Below, in pieces: positions 16,210-23,119 of a stretch of 23,332 nucleotides of DNA; the stretch's first letter is position 1; each line of letters starts with the position of its first letter. Position numbers and translations under genes: made by a program. The stretch covers positions 1-23,332 of the forward strand of contig JAJYGS010000174.1 of NCBI GenBank assembly GCA_021785055.1. Reading direction: 5' to 3'. The notes beneath the pieces are model-generated. The model worked only from the letters and a program-made list of their open reading frames with translations. It did not search any database and had not been told where the DNA came from. This stretch comes from Nitrospirota bacterium (GTDB lineage Bacteria > Nitrospirota > JACRHJ01).

Positions 16210-17603
16210 GGATTTTTTACCCCGGTTAAAATGCAGATTTGACACTCGCCGGCTTTTTTCACGCATCTTTCCTTCGCCAGGCGCACGATAAGCGCATGGT
16301 ATTCGTTGTATAATTTCACATCCTCCGGCAGGGAATCCATAAAGAATTTCTGCACTTCGTGATAGTCGCAGTCCGGCGGGAAAAAGCCGTGCCGGGAGAA
16401 AATCCGCTTCGTATACGCGTCCACGACGAATACCGGCATCTCAAGGGCGTAGAGCATTATGGAATCCGCCGTCTCCGGGCCGATACCGCTCACCGAGAGG
16501 AGTTCACGCCGGATTTGCGCAGGATCGCGCTTACGCATTTTTCCCGTTTTTCCGCCGTAACTTTCAATAAAATATTTAATAAACGACTTTAACCTTTTCG
16601 CCTTGATATTGAAGTAGCCCGACGGTTTTATAAGCTCGGCAAGCCTGTCCTCCGGCATGGCGTCAATGGCCTCAGGAGACAGCGAATCCGACCGCTTTAA
16701 ATTGCTTATAGCCTTCTCGACATTCGTCCAGCTCGTGTTCTGCGTCAATATCGCGCCCACCATCACCTCGAACGGCGTATCCCCAGGCCACCAGCGCTGC
16801 GGGCCGTATTCTTTGAGGAGGGTGTTAAAAATATCGCGAAGCTCCTTACTGAATGCAGATTCTTCACTTCGCTCAGAATGACAATCCTTAACCCCTCGCC
16901 CTACGGGAGAGGGGCAGGGGGTGAGGGCTTCTTTTCTTACCTTGTTCACCAGTATATGCGCCATTCTCGTCGGTTCCGGAAGGCGGTATTTGGTGCAGCA
17001 TTCAAGGGCTATTTCGCAGGCCCTGTCCAGGCTTACCATATGCCCTGCGGACACGAATACGGGCTTCACCTTCTCCTTCGTCCGAAGCGCGCGCCCGACC
17101 TCGGCGCCTTTATAGAAAAGCGGCGATTTTGATCCGCGCCTTGTCCCCGGCTCCTTGAATTCGCCCACCAGGACGGTCTTTGCACAGCCGACGGTCGGGA
17201 TGCCGGTCAGGACGCCAATGTGGGACGCGATGCCGAAGCCGCGCGGATGGGCGATACCGTGTCCGTCTATCAATATCACGTCCGGCCTGTTTTTCAGTTT
17301 CTTAAGCGCACGCAGGATTATCGGACCCTCGCGGAATGCCAGCAGGCCGGGGATATACGGAAACGGCGCCTTTCCGGAGGCATTGGCTTCCTCGATTGTC
17401 TCCATCTCCGGGAACTTCAGAACCACCGCCGCGGCGTGGAAATTATCGCTTCCCTTGTCGTAAGATACGTCCGCGCCGGCCACAAGCCGGACGCCGCCTG
17501 TTTTGTCTTCAAGGATAAGCCGCTCCTTCAGTCGTTCCTGTATGCGGACGGCGTCTTTGTAGCTTTTCGGTCTTCGGGGGTGTTTTAAGACGGGTTCAAC
17601 CAA
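16206..17603 (-). CDS. fusion of endonuclease V with an endonuclease III-like HhH-GPD glycosylase (COG2231/MagIII type)
   Basis: One 465-codon frame carries two DNA-repair enzymes. Residues 10-224: endonuclease V (Nfi), which nicks near deaminated bases such as inosine; catalytic Asp45 (GADVSYD), Glu92 (AFREGP) and Asp113 (LIDGHG) and the PYIP wedge are present. Residues 255-465: an HhH-GPD domain close to MagIII-like 3-methyladenine glycosylases, with WWPGDTPFEVMVGAILTQNT, hairpin VSGIGPETAD (371-380) and catalytic Asp395 in VVDAY; Glu replaces the Nth catalytic Lys, so it is probably not a lyase. Only three C-terminal Cys (447, 454, 457) are visible, not four. The linker (225-250) is encoded by two dispersed repeats. 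TTG at 17603 overlaps the cutA stop by 8 nt; no start codon precedes the glycosylase domain. Confidence 0.88.
   Translation of the reverse strand: MVEPVLKHPRRPKSYKDAVRIQERLKERLILEDKTGGVRLVAGADVSYDKGSDNFHAAAVVLKFPEMETIEEANASGKAPFPYIPGLLAFREGPIILRALKKLKNRPDVILIDGHGIAHPRGFGIASHIGVLTGIPTVGCAKTVLVGEFKEPGTRRGSKSPLFYKGAEVGRALRTKEKVKPVFVSAGHMVSLDRACEIALECCTKYRLPEPTRMAHILVNKVRKEALTPCPSPVGRGVKDCHSERSEESAFSKELRDIFNTLLKEYGPQRWWPGDTPFEVMVGAILTQNTSWTNVEKAISNLKRSDSLSPEAIDAMPEDRLAELIKPSGYFNIKAKRLKSFIKYFIESYGGKTGKMRKRDPAQIRRELLSVSGIGPETADSIMLYALEMPVFVVDAYTKRIFSRHGFFPPDCDYHEVQKFFMDSLPEDVKLYNEYHALIVRLAKERCVKKAGECQICILTGVKNP
16858..16882. repeat. dispersed repeat (GTCATTCTGAGCGAAG type) within the fusion linker
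   Basis: On the minus strand this reads GTCATTCTGAGCGAAGTGAA followed by GAATC, in frame as the CHSERSEES part of the linker. Near-identical copies lie between genes at 22694-22719 and, diverged, at 22601-22629. The similarity is seen in this window; the type is familiar to me as an intergenic repeat in many bacterial genomes. Confidence 0.8.
16891..16928. repeat. dispersed repeat (CCCTCACCCCCTGCCCCTC type) within the fusion linker
   Basis: An imperfect C/G-rich dyad (CCCCTCGCCCT and AGAGGGGCAGGGG on the plus strand) translated on the minus strand as ALTPCPSPVGRG. A related copy with the same CCCCTCGCCCT and GGGAGAGGG arms occurs at 22636-22687. It sits directly next to the 16858-16882 repeat, as it does in the intergenic block. 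Confidence 0.75.
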
Positions 17604-17919
17604 GGCGGATATTTTCCGCTATCCAGTCAAGATATGGCTTTGAGCCTTCGGATATTTCAAGGGCGATAATCTCCGGCACCTCGTAGGGGTGCATGGAGCG
17701 GACTCTTTTTTCAAGTTCCCGGAATTTTTCGGATGCGGTCTTGATTACAAGAAGGCACTCCCGCTCGTCGCAAATCTCTCCCTTCCACCTGTAAATGGAG
17801 CGCACGGCCCCGACGATATTAGCGCAGGCCGCGAGCCGCTCCTCCACGAGCGTCCGGCCAATCATGGCCGCGTTTTCTTCGTCGGGCGCGGTAACGAGCA
17901 CGACCATCTTTTCAGTCAT
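17596..17919 (-). CDS. cutA: divalent-cation tolerance protein CutA
   Basis: Small trimeric cytoplasmic protein of the PII-like fold, genetically linked to copper tolerance in E. coli; its molecular role is still unclear. At 107 aa it is of normal size. The family pattern is intact: VTAPDEENAAMIGRTLVEE (9-27), LAACANIVGAVRSIYRWKG (29-47), LLVIKTASEKF, and the C-terminal HPYEVPEIIALEI (77-89) followed by YLDWI. ATG at 17919 overlaps the end of the secreted hypothetical gene by 8 nt, and its TGA overlaps the TTG of the fusion gene. No copper genes are nearby; it appears to ride in the pheST operon. Confidence 0.95.
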   Translation of the reverse strand: MTEKMVVLVTAPDEENAAMIGRTLVEERLAACANIVGAVRSIYRWKGEICDERECLLVIKTASEKFRELEKRVRSMHPYEVPEIIALEISEGSKPYLDWIAENIRLG

Positions 17920-18478
17920 CGCATTTAAGGCCCGTAAAGCTCAGCTCTTTCCCGCCTGAGGGTTTTCCTTCTTTCTCTTTCAGATACGGAGACAGCTCGC
18001 TCTTTAATATCGCCTTTATAAAATCCGGGGTGTCGTCCGGCTGGCGGAAGGCAATCGGCGGGCTCATCTTCTTTACGTTCATCGTGTCCGCCTCTTCCCC
18101 GGCTATGCATATCACCCACCAGGAATATTCCTCCGCCGTGTTATAAAACGTATGCCTTTCCTCGTTGTTCAGCCCGGTGAGCAGCTTCCTGTAATATTTC
18201 CCGGACACGCAGTTGAGCCTCTCGGCGCCGGCGAGCATGAACATACCCGGAAGAAGGCCGGGGTGATGCCCGATGCCTTCGGCGAACTTCTCCCTGTTCT
18301 GCAAAATATACTTCCCAAGGGCGGCGCGTATCTTGGCCTCCCGGCCGAGTCTGCCGATTACATAAGCCGAATACTCCCGCATGAAAAGCGGATGTTCTAT
18401 CGTCCCGCCCTGGGCATTGGACAGCGCCGGAAAAAACAGAACCGACAGAACAAAAATAATGCCCGTAATCTTTTTCAT
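17912..18478 (-). CDS. secreted hypothetical protein
   Basis: I do not recognise the family. The 188-aa product begins with a clear Sec signal peptide: MKK, a hydrophobic core IIFVLSVLFFPAL and a likely cleavage after SNA near residue 22. There is no lipobox Cys at the cleavage site, so it is probably soluble in the periplasm. The mature part is mainly helical in character, with HHPGLLPGMFMLAGAERLNC, an aromatic EEYSWWVICIAGEEAD patch and a charged C-terminus. Two mature Cys and a late third are visible. ATG at 18478 lies 2 bp after the pheT stop, and the gene overlaps cutA, so it is cotranscribed. No motif suggests an enzyme. Confidence 0.8.
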   Translation of the reverse strand: MKKITGIIFVLSVLFFPALSNAQGGTIEHPLFMREYSAYVIGRLGREAKIRAALGKYILQNREKFAEGIGHHPGLLPGMFMLAGAERLNCVSGKYYRKLLTGLNNEERHTFYNTAEEYSWWVICIAGEEADTMNVKKMSPPIAFRQPDDTPDFIKAILKSELSPYLKEKEGKPSGGKELSFTGLKCDD

Positions 18479-18480
18479 GG

Positions 18481-20889
18481 CTATTGTTCCCTTATCTCCG
18501 CGCCGAGGCGGTCTTTAAGGGCGTCCATTATTTTTTTATGCACGAGGTTTACCTCCTCGTCCGTAAGCGTCTTCGCCAGGGAGCGGTAGGTAACGGTATA
18601 CGCCAGACTTTTTTTGCCTTCGGGTATCGGCGCGCCCTCGTAATAATCGAAAAGCCTCACGTCCTCGACAAGGGCCAGCTTCAGCGATTCCATGGTCTTC
18701 ATAACGGAAAACGATGTCACGTCCGCCGGGACGATGACGGCAATGTCGCGCTCCACGGCGGGATACCTCGGAAGAGCCGTGTACGACGGCAATTCCTGCG
18801 CGGCCTCGGTTATGGACTGGAAGTCCAGCTCGAACACGTATACCTCGGACGGGATGTCCCATCTCAGGGCGACGTCCGGGTGAACCTGGCCGATATACCC
18901 CGCCGGGCTTCCGCCCACAAGGAGCCTCGCCGCCTTGCCCGGATGCAGGAACGGCGCGTCCTCAAGGGCGGCGAATACCGCGTTTGCAGCCTTCAGGGCA
19001 TCCAAAAGCTGCTCTACCGCGCCCTTCATGTCGTAGAAATCCGTCTCCCTGCCGCCTGCCTCCCAGGGCGATGCGGCCCGCACGCCGCACGCAAGCCCGC
19101 CGATCTTAAGCGGCTCGTTCGGAAGCCCCGGCCCGGCATGCAGGAACACGCGCGAAAGCTCGAAGATCCTTAAATCCCTGACGCCACGGCTCAGATTCAG
19201 GGAGAGGTTATCAAGAAGGCTCGGAAGAAGCGTCGTGCGCATGACGGACTGCTCGACTGATAGCGGGTTTTGCAGGGTTACGGTCTTTCTCCTGAAGTCG
19301 TCTTCCGGCAGACCGAGGCGGTAGAAATCTCCCGGATCCATGAAGCTATAGTTTACCACTTCATAAAACCCGCAGTCCTGCATCGCCTCCCTGGCCCGCC
19401 CGGAGGCTGCAAGCGCCGTGTCCGGCTCCCGCGCAGCAACTGCCCGCGCAGGCATGGAGCTTCTTATCTTGGCGTAGCCGTGGACTCTCGCCGCCTCCTC
19501 GATGAAGTCTATCTCGCGCGTCAGGTCCGGCCTGAACGCCGGCGCCTGGAGGAGAAGAGAGTCCGGCCCTTCCTCGTGTATTTTTATCTGGAGCCGCTTC
19601 ATTATGTCGGCTATCTCGTCTTTTTCGAGGTCCGCCCCAAGCACGGCGTTCACCCTCGGCACGCGGAGCATCACCGCCGGCATCCTCAGCGGGGTTGGAT
19701 ATTCGTCGATCCTGCCCGTCGCGACGGCCCCGCCCGCAAGCTCGGCTATCATGGACGCCGCCCTGTCGAGGGCCTTTACGACGCCTTCAGGGTCCGCGCC
19801 CCTCTCGAAACGGTGGGACGCCTCCGTATGCAGGCCGAGCTTCCGGGAGGTCTTCCGGACGCAGGATGGATTGAAATACGCCGATTCGAGGAATATGTCC
19901 GTCGTTTCACCGGAGACCTCGGAGTTCTGTCCTCCCATCACCCCCGCGAGCGCGACAGGTCTGTCGGCGTCGCAGATAAGGAGCATGTCCTTAGAGAGCA
20001 TCCTCTCGACGCCGTCGAGCGTAGTGAAGACCTCTCCATCCGACGCCCGGCGGACGATTATCTCCTGACCCGCGAGGAACTGGTAGTCGAAGGCGTGGAG
20101 CGGCTGCCCCATCTCCATCATCACGTAGTTAGTCGCGTCCACGACGTTATTTATGCTCCGCACCCCGACGGCCCGAAGCCGCCTCTGCATCCACACCGGA
20201 GACGGCCCGACCTTCAGGCCCGCAACGAGCCTCCCGGCATAGCGCGGACAGAGCTCCGTATCTTCCACCGTTACCTTCATCCGCCCGGCTATCTTCGCGC
20301 CGTGCTCGCTTAATTTGAACTTCGGCTGCCTGAGGGCCGCGCGCGTCAGGGCCGCCGCCTCCCGCGCAATGCCTGCCGTGCTGAGGCAGTCCGGGCGGTT
20401 CGGCGTCACGTTTATCTCCATCGCCCAGTCGTCAAGGCCGATCGCCTTTACAATGTCCTCGCCCACGGGCGCATCCTCCGGGAGTATCATAAGCCCTGAT
20501 GACTCCCTGGCCAGCCCAAGCTCCTTCTCCGAGCACAGCATACCGAAGGACATTACGCCCCGAAGTTTCGCCTTCTCTATCTTCATTCCGCCGGGGAGGC
20601 TCGATCCTGCCTGCGCCAGAGGGACCTTGTCCCCCGCCTTCATATTCTTTGCGCCGCAGACGATGGGCAGAATCTCCTTCCCGTTGTCCACCTCGCAGAG
20701 CGTAAGCTTGTCGGCGTTCGGGTGCGGATTTATGGACACAATCCTGCCCACGACAACGCCGCTTATGCCCTCGCCCAGGTATTCCAGGCCCTCGACCTCC
20801 AGCCCGGCCATCGTCAGCCTGTCGGATACCTGCTGCACAGTCAGGTCCGTCTCAACGTATTCCTTCAGCCAGTTAAAGCTTATGCGCAA
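18481..20889 (-). CDS. pheT: phenylalanine-tRNA ligase subunit beta
   Basis: Beta subunit of the alpha2-beta2 PheRS, providing tRNA binding and editing. The 802-aa product is full length. Domains in order: N-terminal MRISFNWLKEYV; EMAP/tRNA-binding domain (about 40-150, GRIVSINPHPNADKLTLCEV); B3/4 editing domain (about 210-390); B5 domain (about 400-475, VNAVLGADLEKDEIADIMKRL); core catalytic-like domain; and the C-terminal ferredoxin-fold anticodon-binding domain (about 705-800, PRYPAVERDIAVIV). The start is TTG at 20889; AAGGA lies about 10 nt upstream, and no ATG fits the conserved N-terminus. It is 16 bp downstream of the small membrane gene that separates it from pheS. Confidence 0.97.
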   Translation of the reverse strand: MRISFNWLKEYVETDLTVQQVSDRLTMAGLEVEGLEYLGEGISGVVVGRIVSINPHPNADKLTLCEVDNGKEILPIVCGAKNMKAGDKVPLAQAGSSLPGGMKIEKAKLRGVMSFGMLCSEKELGLARESSGLMILPEDAPVGEDIVKAIGLDDWAMEINVTPNRPDCLSTAGIAREAAALTRAALRQPKFKLSEHGAKIAGRMKVTVEDTELCPRYAGRLVAGLKVGPSPVWMQRRLRAVGVRSINNVVDATNYVMMEMGQPLHAFDYQFLAGQEIIVRRASDGEVFTTLDGVERMLSKDMLLICDADRPVALAGVMGGQNSEVSGETTDIFLESAYFNPSCVRKTSRKLGLHTEASHRFERGADPEGVVKALDRAASMIAELAGGAVATGRIDEYPTPLRMPAVMLRVPRVNAVLGADLEKDEIADIMKRLQIKIHEEGPDSLLLQAPAFRPDLTREIDFIEEAARVHGYAKIRSSMPARAVAAREPDTALAASGRAREAMQDCGFYEVVNYSFMDPGDFYRLGLPEDDFRRKTVTLQNPLSVEQSVMRTTLLPSLLDNLSLNLSRGVRDLRIFELSRVFLHAGPGLPNEPLKIGGLACGVRAASPWEAGGRETDFYDMKGAVEQLLDALKAANAVFAALEDAPFLHPGKAARLLVGGSPAGYIGQVHPDVALRWDIPSEVYVFELDFQSITEAAQELPSYTALPRYPAVERDIAVIVPADVTSFSVMKTMESLKLALVEDVRLFDYYEGAPIPEGKKSLAYTVTYRSLAKTLTDEEVNLVHKKIMDALKDRLGAEIREQ

Positions 20890-20905
20890 TTTCGGCCCGT
20901 CCTTG

Positions 20906-21367
20906 TCAGTATGGCTTTATGGATTTCTCTTTCAGGAAGCCTTCCATGTCTTTCTTTATCCTGTCCGAAAACCCTATCATGTCCATCGGCACGACGCCGG
21001 TCTTCAAGACTCCCTTCGGCGTGGCGTAATCCACCAGGAAGAATTCCCTCTTGCGTCCCTTCTTGCCCGGCACCGCCCTGAACCCCGCCTTGCCCGCCCT
21101 GTCCCAGGTGCATTTGTCCCTCTTCCAGGGGTTTATGCCGTAGACGGTAAAGTCCTTTTCGTTCCACTCGAACACCGGGAACTTCCAGAAGCGGTAGACC
21201 GCGAGAATGACGATTATATTCAGGACATAAAGAAGCGCGAGAGGCGCTAACGTCGAAGGCCCCTGGAACCTCTTCAGCAGATAGCCCAGGACGACGTCCG
21301 CCCCGATGCAATAAAGAATGACCTCGTTCATCCTCTTCTGGGAGAGGAACATCCGTCCGCCCTTCAT
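20906..21367 (-). CDS. small membrane protein of unknown function between pheS and pheT
   Basis: I do not recognise a named family. The 153-aa protein has two hydrophobic helices near the N-terminus (about 15-32, VILYCIGADVVLGYLL, and 41-60, APLALLYVLNIIVILAVYRF) followed by a soluble, basic, strand-rich tail (WNEKDFTVYGINPWKRDKC...REFFLVDY) that recalls membrane-anchored PH-like proteins; that likeness is only an impression. ATG at 21367 overlaps the pheS TGA as TGATG, so it is translationally coupled. It could start later at MFLSQ (residue 6). pheS and pheT are usually adjacent, so an intervening gene is uncommon. Confidence 0.8.
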   Translation of the reverse strand: MKGGRMFLSQKRMNEVILYCIGADVVLGYLLKRFQGPSTLAPLALLYVLNIIVILAVYRFWKFPVFEWNEKDFTVYGINPWKRDKCTWDRAGKAGFRAVPGKKGRKREFFLVDYATPKGVLKTGVVPMDMIGFSDRIKKDMEGFLKEKSIKPY

Positions 21368-22458
21368 CAGAACTGCCTTAAAAAACGCATGTCGTTTTCG
21401 TAGAAGAGGCGTATGTCGTCGATGCCGTATTTGAGCATCGTTATGCGCTCCATGCCCAGCCCGAAGGCGAATCCCGTAAACTCATCGGGGTCGTATCCGA
21501 CGGCCCGGAAGACCTCCGGGTCTACCATCCCCGCTCCGAGTATCTCGAGCCAGCCGGTGCTCTTGCACACCCGGCAGCCCTTCCCGCCGCATATCACGCA
21601 TCTTATGTCCACCTCCGCCGAAGGCTCCGTGAACGGGAAAAAGCTCGGCCTGAAGCGCGTCGCCGTGCCCTGGCCGAACATCTTCGAGATGAACGTCTCA
21701 AGCACGCCCTTTAAGTGAGAGAAATTTATATGACTGTCCACCATCAGCCCTTCCACCTGGTGGAACATCGGCGTATGGGAGACGTCCGCGTCGCAGCGAT
21801 AGACCTTCCCCGGCGCTATTATCTGCACAGGCGGGCGGCAGGACTTCATCGTCCGCACCTGAACCGGAGAGGTATGCGTGCGCAGGACGACCTCGTCGGA
21901 CACGTAGAACGTGTCCTGCATGTCGCGCGCGGGGTGGTCCCTGGGCATGTTCAGCGTCTCGAAGTTATAGTAATCGAGTTCCACCTCCGGCCCTTCGGCG
22001 ACGGAGAAACCCATCTCCCGGAATATCTCCACAACCTCCCGCGTAACGGTCGTTATGGGATGCGGCCTGCCCACGCCCGGCCTCCTGCCCGGCATCGTAA
22101 CGTCGATCCTCTGCGCGGCAAGTGTCTGCGCGCGCTCGGATGCGGCAAGCTCCTCGCCCCTGGCCTTGAGAGCGGTTTCGTAACGGGCCGCCGCTTCGTT
22201 TAGGAGGCGTCCCGCTTCTTTTTTGTCTTCCGGCGCCTCCTGCGGGATTTTCTTTCGGAGCAGGGAGATTATCCCCTTCTTGCCGAAAAGCTCCAACTCT
22301 ATGGCCTTCAGGTCGTCCGTAGTGCGCGCGAGGCTGATAATCGCGTCTTCCGCGCCGAGCTGTGCCGAGAGCTCCGGTATCAGCTCCGTGAGCTTCCCCG
22401 CGCCCTCCAGGCCCGCCTTGATGTCCCTTGCACTCTTTAAGAACCGCGTGAGCGGCAT
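21367..22458 (-). CDS. pheS: phenylalanine-tRNA ligase subunit alpha
   Basis: Catalytic subunit of PheRS: activates phenylalanine and charges tRNA-Phe. It is 363 aa. Visible: N-terminal coiled-coil (about 1-95) for tRNA binding; class II motif 1 around EVVEIFREMGFSVAEGPEVE; NMPRDHPARDMQDTFYV; HTSPVQVRTM; motif 2 PGKVYRCDADVSHTPMFHQVEG; CGGKGCRVCKSTGWLEILGAGMV, the usual Cys-rich strand loop; and motif 3 GFAFGLGMERITMLKYGIDDIR. ATG at 22458 has AGGAG 4-5 nt upstream. It is the first gene of the pheST-cutA-repair operon, driven by the promoter at 22558-22586. Confidence 0.97.
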   Translation of the reverse strand: MPLTRFLKSARDIKAGLEGAGKLTELIPELSAQLGAEDAIISLARTTDDLKAIELELFGKKGIISLLRKKIPQEAPEDKKEAGRLLNEAAARYETALKARGEELAASERAQTLAAQRIDVTMPGRRPGVGRPHPITTVTREVVEIFREMGFSVAEGPEVELDYYNFETLNMPRDHPARDMQDTFYVSDEVVLRTHTSPVQVRTMKSCRPPVQIIAPGKVYRCDADVSHTPMFHQVEGLMVDSHINFSHLKGVLETFISKMFGQGTATRFRPSFFPFTEPSAEVDIRCVICGGKGCRVCKSTGWLEILGAGMVDPEVFRAVGYDPDEFTGFAFGLGMERITMLKYGIDDIRLFYENDMRFLRQF

Positions 22459-22477
22459 ATCGCTCCTGTTCGATTTA

Positions 22478-22535
22478 TTGTAGGGGGTCGATTTATCGAA
22501 CCCACCTGCGGGCGCAATAAATTGCGCCCCTACAA
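22478..22535. repeat. dispersed palindromic repeat in the pheS leader
   Basis: A compound dyad: outer arms TTGTAGGGG (22478-22486) and CCCCTACAA (22527-22535) enclose two small hairpins, TCGAT-TT-ATCGA (22488-22499) and GGGCGCAAT-AA-ATTGCGCCC (22510-22529; its last bases compete with the outer arm). It lies between the pheS promoter and start codon, so it is transcribed. Part of it (22511-22534) recurs in rmlD at 1862-1885. Confidence 0.75.
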
Positions 22536-22557
22536 AATTTTATTATTAAATCTTGTG

Positions 22558-22586
22558 ATTATATAGCAACGCCGCAGGATTTTCAA
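22558..22586 (-). promoter_or_regulatory. near-consensus sigma-70 promoter for the pheS operon
   Basis: On the minus strand, -35 TTGAAA (22586-22581, 5 of 6), spacer exactly 17 nt and -10 TATAAT (22563-22558, 6 of 6). It lies 100 bp upstream of the pheS ATG. The predicted leader of about 90 nt includes the palindromic repeat. No leader peptide rich in Phe codons and no T-box-like sequence is seen. Confidence 0.85.
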
Positions 22587-22600
22587 TAACGAATCGGAAC

Positions 22601-22719
22601 GTCATTCTGAGGCAGCCGCCGAAGAATCCGCATTTCCCCTCGCCCTTTCATGGGAGAGGGTGGCGCAGGTTTCGCGCCGGGAGAGGGTTCGCCGTCATTC
22701 CGAGCGAAGCGAAGAATCT
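22601..22719. repeat. block of dispersed intergenic repeats upstream of pheS
   Basis: Two copies of the GTCATTC-(C/T)GAG...GAAGAATC repeat (22601-22629, diverged in the middle; 22694-22719) flank a C/G-rich dyad of the CCCCTCGCCCT...GGGAGAGGG type (22636-22687). Both types recur side by side in the linker of the EndoV-glycosylase gene (16858-16928). The block begins just upstream of the pheS -35 and holds no gene. Confidence 0.75.
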
Positions 22720-22988
22720 AAAGTTGATTGTCGAGGTCGGGTATAGGAGCGACATACAAAATTCGCCCCCCAATTGTTCCATTCGTCGGCGTCCGATTGG
22801 TGAAGTTCATTCTCGGTAGCCTCTATTATTAACCGCGATAACTCTTTATTCCAGCACGATTATTTACAAAAAAATTAAATTTCTTCTCCGGTATGAAAAA
22901 CACGGCCAAAAACGGCCTCTGCGGGCGGGTTTCGGGGCGGAAAACGGGTGCGGGGACGGGATACGTTATTACTGGAAAATGGGGGATT
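22720..22988. other. non-coding stretch with a G-rich tract
   Basis: No convincing gene, tRNA or promoter is visible here. The left part is AT-rich with only very short frames (for example 30 codons on the minus strand, 22810-22718). At 22923-22960 the plus strand carries six runs of three or more G within 38 bases, a possible G-quadruplex tract, although one loop is 8 nt. A 56-codon plus-strand frame (ATG 22893 to TGA 23063) without a recognisable ribosome-binding site runs into the dyad element. I do not annotate it as a gene. Confidence 0.45.
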
Positions 22989-23084
22989 ACCCTTGTTTAT
23001 CGCGGAGTTACACGCCACATAAACAATCGTTTATTTGGCGGAGACGATTTTGTAACCCATTGAAAAACAAGGGTTCTATTCCCC
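22982..23084. repeat. nested inverted-repeat element between rlmB and pheS
   Basis: Three dyads are nested around one centre: outer ACCCTTGTTT (22989-22998) with AAACAAGGGT (23065-23074), 10 of 10; middle GTTACA (23007-23012) with TGTAAC (23051-23056), 6 of 6; inner CGCCACATAAAC (23013-23024) with GTTTATTTGGCG (23029-23040), 11 of 12, closed by a 4-nt loop AATC. Flanking GGGG (22982-22985) and CCCC (23081-23084) could extend the outer stem. The inner and middle arms are contiguous on the left. There is no T run on either side, so it does not look like a simple terminator. Confidence 0.65.
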
Positions 23085-23119
23085 GGATTTCGCCGATTTC
23101 GAGGTATATAAACAGATTT

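Noticed and set aside
22718..22810. 30-codon minus-strand frame
   Set aside because: Too short, no clear ribosome-binding site, and it ends at the edge of the repeat block; probably chance or a decayed remnant.
23007..23056. Integron attC-like site
   Set aside because: The arms GTTACA and TGTAAC superficially recall attC core sites, but they do not fit RYYYAAC/GTTRRRY in the needed orientation and there is no cassette array or integrase.
22459..23119. tRNA or CRISPR array in the long intergenic region
   Set aside because: No cloverleaf with a TTCGA-type arm and no regularly spaced direct repeats could be found; the repeats present are dispersed palindromic types.
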